A stretch of 64,000 nucleotides of DNA from Rhea pennata (lineage: Eukaryota > Chordata > Aves > Rheiformes > Rheidae). Location: positions 5,967,001 through 6,031,000 of the forward strand of contig NC_084671.1 in NCBI RefSeq assembly GCF_028389875.1. Reading direction: 5' to 3'. The notes under the pieces are model-generated. The model ran no database searches. It worked only from the letters and a program-made list of their open reading frames with translations, and was not told where the DNA came from. Below, one piece after another: positions 11,101 to 22,100 of the stretch (its first letter is position 1; each line of letters opens with the position of its first letter). Position numbers and translations under genes: made by a program.

Positions 11101-14100
11101 CTGCTTGTGCAGGGTTGTAGCGGCCCTGACCCTGTGCGTCTGAAAACCTGGCTGCCGTGGAGGAAGGGGAGAGCCACAACCCCTTTCGGCGTGAGAGGCT
11201 CTTCCTCACCGCTGCCGCTCGTGGAGCTTCGTCAGGGGGCTTTTCTTTGGAGGACGCTGCCGTAGAAAGGGGCCCACCACCCTTTGGAGGTGGCCACAAG
11301 AGGCGGCAGCGGCGCGGTGGTCTCCGAGTGTCAGGGGACCACAACCTGCATGTCACCAGGGAGGGCCGAGGTGCCACCGGGAGCTGCGGGGGTCGGGGGC
11401 TGCACAGGGTGCGCTGGTGCAGAGGCGGAGGCTTTGCCTGGCAGACCTCTGAGAAAAAAAGCATTTCTAAGTGTGGGGCACAAGACCAAGATGTTTGCAA
11501 AATCAGCACTTCTACTAATATTTAGAGCCTTTAAATATTTTGTCTGTTCTAATTTAAAGGTTTTTTGCAATCCAGGGTTGCAACTGTTTTCTTGCTCTGC
11601 AGCGTTGGAAAGGTTAGCAGCTTCAAGGCAGGAGTCCCTATGCAATACCAGCTTGCAGAGAACGACAGAAAAATCCTGCAATCACCTTGCATCCTGCAAA
11701 CACCAACTTAAGTGGCGTCACTGAATTCAGTGGCACTTTTATTTACAAGGACAGTTCCTAAATGTCTGCAGAACCGGGGCCTTGCAGCACTGCTGGGTTT
11801 CAGCTTTTCATTGCAAGGGCTATCTCACAAGTAAAAGAAAAAATCCCGCCCTTTCAGAAAACGGTGTTGACGATGGGGATGGTGACCGCGCGCACGGTGC
11901 CTGCGGGCTGTGGCTTCTCCCCCAAACCAGCTACGCGGCACCTCGGCCACCCCGGTGCCCCGGGAAGCACAGCTGTGTGCTGGGGCATTGGGTTTATCCT
12001 GCCTGGGCTAGACTAGAGTTAAGGCAGGCAGCAGCTTAGCATGAAGTGCAAGTAGATGGAGTTAACTGTTTTTTCTGTTCATCTCCCTGGCTTTCTGGCT
12101 AATGCTTGAATTATTTGCCGTGATGTGTGTTTGGCCTGAAACAGGTTCATGAAACAGCAATTCAGATGGAAGGTCACTGCAGAAATTGCCAGGTCACTTG
12201 GCTCTTTTCTGAGTAAAACTTTTTCCTCCGTTCCCATGGAGTCTGAAGATTTACCGCCCGGGCGCGAACCACCCGGCTGCTTCGGGACAACCGGGGCACG
12301 CGCGGAGAGGCAGCACCGGGGTCTGCCTCATCAGGGGGCAGGGACTTCCCTCCTTCGCTGCGGGGCAAAACCTCTCTCGTGAGTCAGGCGCCCTGAACTG
12401 AGCGCCATGGACGTTTGCTGGCAAACAGGGGCCTCTGAGAGTGCTGAGCAGAGGCAGTAGGAATTGTGAAATCCCCCCGGGAGTCGACACCCCAAAGCCC
12501 AGAGTTGCAGACGGCTGGATAGCCCAGCTGGTGCTGCAGGGGGGCCGCTGCAAGGGGTGCTGCTCAGCACCTCTTATTTTGCTATATTTTGTTCCTGGTG
12601 GCATATTGGGGCGGCAGCGGCTCTGGCGCGTGTGCTAGTCCTCCTGCAGCCTGCTCCGCCTGGCACATCTCGGGAACCGCGAGATGTCCTGCAGCGCCGT
12701 GCCGCGAAGGGACGGACGTTTCAGGTGGAGCAGGTTACGGAAAAGCTTCCGGAGCTTCTGCAGGCTGGATGCCGGCTCGTCCCGACAGACGCGCTGCCAG
12801 CCAGCCTTCTGCCGGCGGGGTTTGCAGCAGCGCTGGAGGTAACGCTAATAAATTCATGCTTCTGTACAAGTAACCTACAGGGACCATCCTTCAGCAGTCA
12901 AGAGCAGCCATTTTATCGAGACCGGTACGCAGCAAAAACTTATTTTCAACAAACCACTGAGCCATCCCAATTTGTTCTGTTTAATGGCCACTATATGCAA
13001 ATATATCAAAGGGAGCTCCAGGAATAAAACTTCCTTAGGAGAAGGACTCCCACCCTGCAAGGACAGAAAGGCATCGTTAGGCCAGTTGACCTCAGCGCGG
13101 GCCAGCTGGCTCCTGATCAGCTCCGGCGAGAGCCCCAGCTCCAGCCTCCTCCCCCTGCGGCCGAGCAGCCCCCGCGGGTGCCGGTCTCCGTGCCCAAAAA
13201 CTCCCACCGGTGGCTACCGGAGTTGAAGAGCGATAATGGGGCTGGGTAAGATGAAAACCGCCGATTTTTCGAAGAGGAGGATTTGGTTAGACACTGAGGT
13301 CAGGATGATGAATCCCAACTATAGCAGCAGACTGAGACTGGTACCTCCTGCACTGAAGGCTTTTTTTTTTAGAAAGAAGTTAGATGAGCGTTTTTGCTTG
13401 AGAGCTGGATAAAAGGCCTTCCAGTGAGAGAATAAAAGAGACCAATTTGATTTAATCTATTTGGAAGAACAGAGAGGTGAATCAATTACAGTGTGTCTGT
13501 AAGTACCTTAATGGGGAACAGCACTGTCTCTTACATCCAGAGGAAGGTGTAACCGGAATTTGTCTGAAAGACAAGATCAGACAAATCCACATCTGAAACT
13601 GGGCAAAAAGCTTGAACAGTAGAGAGGGATTTACCACTGGAACAACCTGCCCAGTGGGAATTCTTTGTGGATGACTTCAAAGAAAGTTGAATGGTTTTCT
13701 GGAAGAAGTATTATAGCCAAAGCCCTCTTGCGCTCAATTTGCAGGTAATGGGATCTGGCTTAATGATCTGTGACATGCAAAAGAAAAACAAGAGATCAAT
13801 TTGTCTCGTTTGGCCTTAAAACTCTGAGTTTAAGTAGCTCCTTCAAATCTGTCCGTCCACACCTGCCTGAGTTTGGCGCCCTACATGCCTGCAATGAGTG
13901 CTAAATATTAAGTGAAAGCTGAACTGGTCCCCCAGTTCACCGGATGGCCCATCCGACTCCTGAACCCTTGCTCAGTTTTACTTGCCAAAAATGTGTTGCT
14001 GTTATAAACAACAGTGTCAATGATGAAGTGAGGAAGCGGCCAAGGAGACTATCAAAGCATTGCATCCTTAGAAAAACACTTCCCCAGAGCTACAAAAGCA

Positions 14101-14556
14101 GCTCGAGATGGAGGAAGAACAGTAAACACGGCGCACCACGTAGGGCTCCCACGCAGGAGGACCACCAGAGCTTTCACCTAAAGTGCAAAAGCACCTTCTG
14201 AAGGACAGGGTCTTCCTCAGATGAGACCCCCTCAGGCTCTGCAGGCTTCTTGGTTTGCTGTTGGTGTGTGCTGTGACCAGAGAAGCACTTAAAGAGGAGA
14301 GAAAGCAGGAAGTAACAGACACTGATGCTATTTACTGCCTTGGCTGCCTTATTATTTTTGCTTCCCCCCCTCACCCAAGTTAAGTTTATGTGTTGTTTTG
14401 GGATATCAGATAAGCATCAGATCTTTTGGGAAAAAAGCCTAAATTGAATGATGCCGTTATACTTTTCTTCCGGGAGCCCGTTTGGTTTTACCTTTCTTGG
14501 CTAATGGGAAGGAAAAAAAGAAAACCCTGTCACCTCCGGGAAACGCTGCCGCTCAC
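8170..14556 (-). other. SLC7A14: SLC7A14 intron 2
   Basis: A 6.4-kb phase 1 intron with donor GTGAGC at 14556-14551 and acceptor CTAAACAG above 8169. It alternates GC-rich islets (about 8230-9080, 10770-11440, 11870-12840, 13080-13210) with AT-rich DNA (9300-10620). An old CR1 copy lies at 13436-13775. The many open frames in the islets (for example 8557-9090 minus and 12557-13027 plus) are long only because stop codons are rare there. None shows domains or resembles SLC7A14. Confidence 0.88.
13436..13775 (+). mobile_element. Old CR1-type LINE 3' fragment
   Basis: The text resembles the diverged 3' region of ancient CR1 elements. A segment of the type 'CAATCTATTTGGAAGAACAG' is followed by 'GAGGTGAATCAATTACAGT' and 'GTAAGTACCTTAATGGGGAA'. 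Then come 'CCACTGGAACAACCTGCCCA' and the 'TGGATGACTTCAAAGAAAG' part before the 3' end. It lies antisense to SLC7A14 in intron 2 and carries no usable reverse-transcriptase frame. It is far more diverged than the copy at 51.3 kb, so it is an older insertion. Ends are approximate. Confidence 0.75.
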
Positions 14557-14854
14557 CTGACAGGATGGAGGCCACAGCGGCGATGATGAAGGAGACGATG
14601 ACGCCCGGGCCCGCCATCTCCTTGGCCACCAAGCCGGACACCACGTACATGCCGGTGCCCACGCAGCTGCCGACGCCGAGGGAGATGAGGTCGAGGGTGG
14701 TGAGCACCCGGGCGAGCTTGGCGCCGGCGCCGGCCCCAGCCCCCTCCAGCATGGACTCCACGGGCTTGGTGCGCAGCACCCGGCCCCGGGCGGCCCGCCA
14801 GCCCGCGCCCCACGGCACCCGCCGCGGGTCCAGGCGCCAGAGGAAGCCGCTCAT
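14557..14854 (-). CDS. SLC7A14: SLC7A14 exon 2: start codon, residues 1-100
   Basis: This holds the initiation codon (14854-14852, context ACCATGA with A at -3), 99 codons and one base of G100, ending CAG|GTGAGC. The N-terminus MSGFLWRLDPRRVPWGA and LRTKPVESMLEG match human SLC7A14 closely. Residues 38-45 are a Gly-Ala dipeptide run (GAGAGAGA) coded by GC-only codons, replacing a more varied stretch in human and two residues shorter. TM1 (about 54-76) contains LGVGSCVGTG (59-68), the glycine-rich unwound segment that binds the substrate backbone in APC-fold carriers. TM2 starts at about 83. The start was chosen from the orthologue and because it is the first ATG after the acceptor at 14949/14950. 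Confidence 0.97.
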
Positions 14855-14949
14855 GGTCGGCGGCGCTGGTGGTGCTGGTGGTGGAGGTGGTGGCCTCAGG
14901 GGTGGTGGAGGGGCTGCGGCCGCATGGAGCTCCTCCGCTGCAGCCGGAC
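14855..14949 (-). other. SLC7A14: SLC7A14 exon 2 5' UTR
   Basis: Transcript-sense sequence between a TTCTTCCCGGCAG acceptor (intron bases 14950 upward) and the start codon. It is rich in CCACC/CCTCC triplets (GGT/GGA on the plus strand). It has no ATG, so no upstream ORF in this exon. The acceptor position is inferred from consensus. Confidence 0.75.
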
Positions 14950-14965
14950 CTGCCGGGAAGAAGTA

Positions 14966-15012
14966 AAAATAAATAAATAAATAAAAATCATTTATTTATT
15001 TAAACTTATTTA
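14966..15012. repeat. (AAAT)n / (ATTT)n inverted repeat beside the exon 2 acceptor
   Basis: Plus strand reads tandem AAAT units, then ATC, then tandem ATTT units, so the two halves are self-complementary and can form an A/U hairpin in the pre-mRNA. It starts about 17 bases upstream (transcript sense) of the exon 2 3' splice site, where the polypyrimidine tract and branch point should lie. Confidence 0.8.
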
Positions 15013-15507
15013 TCTGCCTCTTGTCCGGCGTTCAGTCCAGGGCACCGCAACGGCATCCCGCGCGCGGCGCCGGCCGAGCCGCGGCGCCACTCTGAACGGC
15101 CTTCGGAGGCTGGGGACGGCCTTGAGAGCCGCAAAATCATTTGGATTTGCTCTTTTCTCTTCTGCTTTTCCCTCTTAAGTCAGTATCTTCGAGTGCTACT
15201 CCGCACCTGCCTCTTTTCCCCCCACTCTTTCTGTTTTTTAAAGAAAGAAAACATTTCTCATAATTCAGATTTCCATGTTTCCTTTTCTTTCTTTTTTTTT
15301 GCCTCGAAGACAAAACAATTATTTTTGCCACCTTTACACCCAAAACAAATTATATCGTGCCTATCCGGGCAGCCCTGCATTGCTGGAGTTTGTTAAACGA
15401 AACACAGCATTCGCAAGCAAAATTCGCATTTTGCTTGATCGCAGTTCAAATTATGCTGATTTTTACCCCAAGCTGCCACAAGCTGCAGGGACTGCACCTT
15501 CTGGCTA

Positions 15508-15525
15508 ATAATAATAATAATAATG
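15508..15525 (+). repeat. (AAT)n microsatellite
   Basis: About six AAT units in intron 1. It is a simple repeat with no apparent function. Confidence 0.85.
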
Positions 15526-16328
15526 AAAAATTACTACCACTCTTAAGCAAATGTTTATCTTTAGGATGAGAATGAAAACGGCTTTTTTTGGCTGCTTCGG
15601 GCTGCTCAAGGAGCCGTTTGGCCCGTGGCTTAAATCTTCCATTTTAAACCTTTCCCTCCTTTTGCTGCCGCTTTTCAAGCTTTTTGGTGAAGCAGAGCAG
15701 AGCTCATGTTCCTGCCTGCCGCCAGCAGCACCTGCCCTGCAGATGCCGGCTTGTTGCTACCAAGGCCAGGAGAAATGAGGGCTCTCGACACCTTGCAGAA
15801 ATGTTGCTGCACTTCGCTCAACCAGTTCCCATCATTTATTTAATTGCTTTGCTGAGCTGATGTAATCTGTCTTCAAGGATGCTCTTAGCTGAGTCTAAAA
15901 GACTTCTGTTCTATAGTTAGATTTGCACCAAATTGATTTAAAGTAGCCAGGAAATGGGGCAGAAGAATCCAACTGATTTTTAAACTGTTACAGTTTAGAT
16001 GGCCTTACCATGATGCAGTCTTCTCAGGTAGCTGGTACCGCAGGAGAAGACTGTTTCCACGTGAGCCCATCCTTGGCTTACTCAAGACAAACCCCCCTTA
16101 CTGGGATCTCTTTCCATAATTTGTGGAAGCTTTGCCGAAGGCCGTGCTTTGGCTGAATGGCAGCCGTGGGGCTGGTCCTACTGAGCAGGTTGGACCAGTT
16201 GGCTCGAGCTGCTGAGGCCGTGGGGTGCTCTTCGCGCGAGGTGCGGGCGCTCCCTTAGCGCTCACCTTTGGGGCATTTTAGCTGACTGAGGGCACGAGTG
16301 CGGCGAACGCGTGGCCCGCGTTTGAAGA

Positions 16329-16395
16329 GGGTTGGGACTGATGGTTGGACTAGATGATCTCCAGAGGTCCCTTCCAACCTTACTGATTCTATGAT
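16329..16395 (+). mobile_element. CR1 LINE 3' terminal fragment
   Basis: Shows the avian CR1 end signature: TGGACTAGATGATCTCCAGA, then GGTCCCTTCCAACCTTACTG, and a terminal ATTCTATGAT. Only the last part of the 3' UTR is present, typical of strongly 5'-truncated CR1 copies. The body may extend left to about 16180 but is not recognisable. It lies antisense to SLC7A14 in intron 1. Confidence 0.9.
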
Positions 16396-16447
16396 GCAGT
16401 TTCAGATCACCAATCTTCAAACATTTTTTTCTTTGTTTCTTTGTTAG

Positions 16448-16472
16448 TCTGTTAAGCTGTTAAGCTGTTAAG
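16448..16472 (+). repeat. Short GTTAAGCT tandem repeat
   Basis: About three copies of an 8-base unit (CTGTTAAG/CTGTTAAG). It is a minor slippage product next to the CR1 fragment. Confidence 0.75.
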
Positions 16473-16879
16473 GCAAAAGGCCTCCAAAACTTCTGAAATG
16501 AAATAACTTCCTACTTGCAATCGTGATATTCAGTTGAAGAAATCATTTGAAACAATACCTGATGTTTAAATCGGATTGGTGTATTGCTCCTACGTAGCTT
16601 GGAAACATCCTTTCACTCCACTTGAATCCATAAAAAAAAATCTCATGGCTAGAAAACACGTGAGGCAGAAACAGCTCGTTTCTGCTCTGCTCCACTAGTC
16701 TTGGATGTCTAGAAATACACAGCTGAAGCAGCAGTGTTTTTATTACGAGAAGGAGCGAGCTGCGTCGCTAAAAAATTTTTCCTTTCTGGCTGTAACTTCT
16801 CTTTTCATGCTAAAACCTGAGAGCCCAAGGGAGCCCGTTGCAGTGTCGGCACGGCTAGCTCGGAGGAGGCGAACCTGAG

Positions 16880-17950
16880 TTCGGGAGCTCTCACGGGCTT
16901 CCCGAGCTACGCGCGGGTGGGAGGAAGGTCTCCGCTTGCAGACCGCGGTCTCGCAGGCTGGAGCTCGCCGCCGCCGCCGCACACTTATCAGCCAGCGCTG
17001 TTTGTACCGAAGCACTGCTCTTCATTAGGCTAAATTGACAAAAACAGCAATCAAGGCAGAGCTCGACGCTTAGGTATTCACAGGCACCACGGATCTCCCT
17101 TCGCCTCTGTCGACTTGCTGAGTTATTCACGGCCGCCGTGCCCGTTGCTGCCGGTGGGAAACGCGGCGGGGAGCCGGGATCCCCGGGGGCCGCGGACGGG
17201 TGGCCTTCGGCCGCAGCAGATAACTCGCCGCACGTTCAGGGCGGTCGCTCGGACTGGAGTCCCCCCCTCTTTTCAGGCCTGATCTCCCCCCACATCCCCG
17301 TGACCGAGCCTCGGGGGCTAAGGCGCTGGGAGGGTGCCTGGCCCTTTTCTCTGCTCACCACCCGCCGGGGGCTCCGGCTGCGGGAGACGGCACCAAAATA
17401 AAGCGCGGACCGGGAACGAGGAAGCTGATGATGGCTCCACCGATTTTCATGCCGGCGAGCAGGAGTGAAGGGGGGGACAGAGGATGCAGCATGCTGGGAT
17501 TTACCCCCCCACCCCCACCACCTCCTTTTTTCATTATCAGCTCGGTAACTGCGACGCAGCCTTGTATGAAGGAGCGCAAGGTCCTGATTGCTTTTTCCAT
17601 CGCGCGCCCTAGGGCCGGGAGAGGGCTGACGCCAGCGCCGCGGTTCGGCACGGCCCGAGCAGCGCCGAGCGAGCCAGGCGGCCGCCGCGCGTGCGGAGGG
17701 ACGCCGGCCGCCCCGGCCGCTCCTCGCCTCGGCGCTTCCCTTGCAAATGCGATCTGATCTGGAGCTTCGCGTGCTTGTTTACACAGCGCCGATCCCCCCC
17801 GAAGGGGCTGCCACAGGGGAAGGTGGCACTGCCTCCACTACAAACCTCCGCGAAGGGAGGGGGAAGCCGGGTGCGGAGCCCGCAGCTGCTCCCGGCAGGC
17901 TCCACGTGCCGTTCGCACAGGTCCGGCCTCGGGATCTTGTGCTTCTGCTG
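16880..17950. promoter_or_regulatory. Intronic GC/CpG-rich islet
   Basis: A GC-rich, CpG-rich block inside intron 1, about 2 kb upstream of exon 2, with a CCG/CGC run near 16970 and several G- and C-runs. It could be an alternative promoter, an intronic enhancer, or simply avian GC heterogeneity. Open frames here (up to 98 codons) lack protein character. No exon with both good splice sites was identified. Confidence 0.35.
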
Positions 17951-18194
17951 CTAATTTGGGGCTCATTTTTTACCTGCACTCGATCAATTCTAGTGCAGCT
18001 GCAATTACTTTAAAATAAAATTCTTACTAAAATTAAATTAATGACGTATTTTAGGTTTAAAACTATCTTTCTGTGTTTTACCCACTAAAAAAAAATAGGC
18101 TTGGGGTTTTGACTTTATCATAAAAAGCATGGAGGGAGGGGTTACTCTTCTATCTGTGCTGCTTCACCGATGTCAGCATTGCTGCAAGATGGCC

Positions 18195-18290
18195 AAGCCT
18201 CACTATCTTCATTTGGCAAATAAGCAAAACAGAAGCGGAATTGTTTAACCTGACCAAAGCTGTAAGGCAAGGATGCAACACATCCAAAAA
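18195..18290 (-). mobile_element. MIR-like ancient SINE trace
   Basis: The order CATTTGGCAAATAAGCAAAAC, a purine-rich linker, GTTTAACCTGACC and AAAGCTGTAAGG follows the reverse complement of the MIR core (CATTTTACA...AAACTGAGG...GGTTAAGT...GCTAGTAAG). It is strongly diverged and the ends are vague. Confidence 0.4.
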
Positions 18291-19044
18291 CTGACCCCAT
18301 AAACTTTGTATGCCAGCCTCTGTGTAAGTGCAAGAAAGTGTCCTAACAACACGCATGTGTAATCTAGTAAAATCGTTAGCAGGTATGCAGAAATTACTCT
18401 TTTCTTCTTCCTCTCCAAACTTCAGGTGAGTGGTGTGGTGTGTTGATTTAACTGCTATCTTTGGAGAGAGATTGGACCAACTGGGGAAAAGGCAGAGAGG
18501 AGAAAGGGAGAGATGGCAAAGCCTCCTTTCTGTCCTGCAGCTGGTGTGTCCCACTCCCCAAACAAAACAGTCAATCCGGTATTTCAGTGCTGATCTTTGG
18601 GTACTGTGTCCATGAACGCAATCAAGAGGAGCTCGTTTGCCCACCTGGCCAGGAGCACATGGTTGCCCAAGGACCGAGTGCAGGGTATGTACCACAGCTG
18701 TGAAAGCCAGTGTTTGAGTGCAGTGCTCTAAGTAATGCAAAATGCATGAGGCGTTCCATTTGTATTTGCAAAAAAGCTATTTAACCACGGGATGGGGGGT
18801 GGGAGGGAGGAGAATTATGAAGAAAGAGGCATATTCAATTTGCACATTTCTAAACAGGTCTAATTTGTCACTGTTGTCTCGAGTTGGCAAAGTAAAAGCC
18901 TTAAAATTACGATGATAGTGCTAATGCAGGGAAATGGCAAATCAATGGATTGGTGAGCTGAGCAGACGATGGGGAACCAGGTGCTTCTTGGAGCTAGTTC
19001 TGACAGCTTTCCCCTATGAGAATGACAAAGTTGCACGAAATTAC

Positions 19045-19135
19045 TAAATTTGTTTCTCCATCAGTAAAACGGAGAAAGTAGTCATCTTACAGGAGTGCAT
19101 GAGTGGTTAATTCCATTGGGTTTTCTAATGAAGCT
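19045..19135 (+). mobile_element. MIR-like SINE core trace
   Basis: TTTCTCCATCAGTAAAACGG followed by AGAAAGTAGTCATCTTACAG and a GTGGTTAATT segment resembles the conserved MIR core in forward orientation. It is short and diverged, so the call is tentative. Confidence 0.4.
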
Positions 19136-22100
19136 GAAGAGAAACCATGCTAAGAAAATATTAATGCTCTTCTAGCTGCATCTCATTGAAACAATATTGC
19201 TTTTCCTTCTGTACATGAGAATCTGCAAAAGGATCCTTTCGCAGGCTCTGCGCACGTTCAAATATTCATTTGTCACAGCTGTGTGAATTTGCATTCTAAG
19301 TGCAGATATTGGTACAAATACTTAAAGCTACCAAATACCACCTCTCTCATCCTTTTACAGCCATGAGTCAGGGGAAAACTGAACATGTAAGTCGGGACTT
19401 CTCGGGTAATTCGAGCTCACAGTTTTGGGTGCCCGGACAGAGGCTGTTTCGAGGACTAACACGCTCATCACTAAAATTCAGGTGCTTAAGACGCCACAGG
19501 CTGAGTGCCCAGAAACCTAGTTATTCATCTCGAATGTTTGGCACATACTTCAGCCAAACTTCCCTCTCTTTTTCTGATATTAGATCCACACCCTGAGCTG
19601 TCACAGGAGGCAAAAGCCAACTTCCTAGCGTTATAGCGTCTCCTCACTTTCACAGCAAATGGACAGTTTTCAAGCTACGCAGGTGTCACTTCGGAAGCGT
19701 GACTGCTGTTGGCATTAACAGGGGCTGAGTGGTTGCAGCCTCGTGCTTGGAATTCTGCGATTTTTCCTGGTTTTGGGGTAATGGGGTGTATTTCCCGTAA
19801 TTACTGCTTGGATGAGATACAAATTTTATGTAGTGAATCTCGCTATGGACATGGCTGCCTTTGTACCACTGAAATGATTAGATCTGGATTCCCAGACAGT
19901 CTTTTCTAGAAGCTTATTAATTTTAAAATGTCTTTCCTTTAATAACAGGCAGGAAGAAGTCTCTGTAATTACTTGGTTGCTCTTTCTTTCTCTTTCTGTG
20001 TAGATCCATACTTTTGTCTCCCAGAATGGAAGTCATTACGCTTTGCTCTAAGCTAACCACGAGAGCTTTTTCATTTGACATAATTCACAAAATGGGTTAT
20101 CTATTAATGTGTGAAGCTTTCTAACTAAACAAAATGGGTTTTTAGTATAGCAAAGTCTAGCTGATGCATCATTATGACAACTTATTTCATTGCTGAATAT
20201 CACTTTGAATCTCAGTAGCAGAAACACAAATTACATGTTTGAGTAAAATACTGATTTAAAACTTTGGTTTTATCTTACAAACCAGAAAAATGATGATCCA
20301 TGTTTCAAATGCAGAATGTTAAATTCACTTGTGTTTTAAGTTTAGGCCTGGCTTAACTTTAGGCCAGGCTTCTGAAGACCTAAAATCTCATTTTTATTAT
20401 TATTATTTTTTTAAAGAAGCTCTTTTATTCTGTATTAAGAAACTGTTTTTCTCCTCTCAGCAAAGACTCTCATTTACCCACAGTCTTTCTGGCTTGCTGT
20501 AAAGTCCTTCCATGCAGTAAGTGAGTAGGAGTCTGAACTGGTCTTATGCTGTAAACACATCAGCCTTACAAACATGGTTCTTTCTGCTTTTCAGATGCAT
20601 TTCTCTTTTGCATGTGCACATAGTGTCATTAATAATTTATCATGTCCCAGCAGTAGCTATACAGGCATAATTGATTATGCCTTACTGCCCTGTTTCCATG
20701 ATTTTGTCAATCAGCTAATGAATGCAAGAGAGATTTGCAATGAAATGCATTCCTTGGAACTAGAAAGATGTACTGTTCAATTCACAGCCTGTTAAAGCCT
20801 CCAGAACAAGTAATAACGTAGTGTATGCATATCATTGTTTTTTGCACATGAGAAAGGGAGCCTAAAGCTATACGGGAATTTGGGTGGTTGTAGCTTGTAT
20901 CACTAAATTCCTTAACAGCAGTGTGAGGTAGATTCGATGCACTTCCAAGAAAGTGAATAGCAGCTCCTGCACTTCTATTACATGTTTGGCTGCTTATTAT
21001 TATTCAACAGGACAAAATATCCTTGCCTTACATGAGTAATCCTCCTGCATTGCAACACATCTGATCATATGAGTAATGTGAGCATAAGTGCAGAGAAGAG
21101 AATTTTTAATAGATTCTCTCTGTGTTTAGTCATCTATCATCGTAAGTTCAGCAAATGCATTGCAACACGTAAGTAGAGTGCATAATACCTGGCCATGTAG
21201 CATGAGCGCTTCTTGGCTTTTCCCAATAAGTGAATTATGAATGCACATCTAAGACTAAATGAGGAACGAGGATGTTACTAGTGAAGCAGAACTAAATGAA
21301 GAATGATGTGTTCTTAAAATTACTAATATCACAAAAATTAGGGTACTGTAGTTATTTCTGGGTGATGCACACAAACTGCCTGGACATGCTCTCGCATAGC
21401 AAAGGAATCGGCACAAACAGGCATGATTGCTTTTTCATAAAAAAATGTACTTGTCATTGAAGCCCTGGTAGCTAACCGCGTACTTGCTCTTAGCCTACCC
21501 TACTGGTGACACCCCAAAACCTGACCTCTTTTGTGAAGGTAACACATTTTGTCTCCCAACTGGGTCTCCACAGGGTTCTTTGCCCAGCCCAGCAGAAGTA
21601 ACTCAACTGTTGTACAGGCACATAATTAAAAAAAGAAAAAGTAGAGTTGCTGAAATGTTATTAATATAGCTCTTGTTTGTACTGGAACTCTCAGCCAAGG
21701 GACCTCGATGCATTCCTGCTTTGTATTTTAATTTGCTTAATGCAGAGCTGATGACCCTATTTATTAATTGCATATCTCTTGGTCCCCAGGGCTTCTGCAG
21801 CTGGTTAATGAGTTGGTGTCTGAGGAACTGGCACGGAGGCTTGCTGTTGCCTAGGTGCCTTTGGAGAGGTCTTACGTGCCCCGACGCTTCCACAGAGCCT
21901 GGCTGCAGGGCTGGAGTGGTGCGGGAGCCCTGACGTCAGAGTCTGCTCCTCCTTTCCCAAGAGGGAGCAGGCAGCAGGAGCATAAGTTTCCCTCACTGTC
22001 AGACTGCTGTGTCCAAATCCTGCCTGGCGGGCCACCTCGTGAGAAGGTGAGAAGCAGAACAGCTTGGTCTCTGTGACTGCGAAGGTTACGAATGAGCTGT

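Noticed and set aside
12557..13027. 156-codon plus-strand frame in intron 2
   Set aside because: No recognisable domain, GC-rich sequence, and an overlapping competing frame of similar quality.
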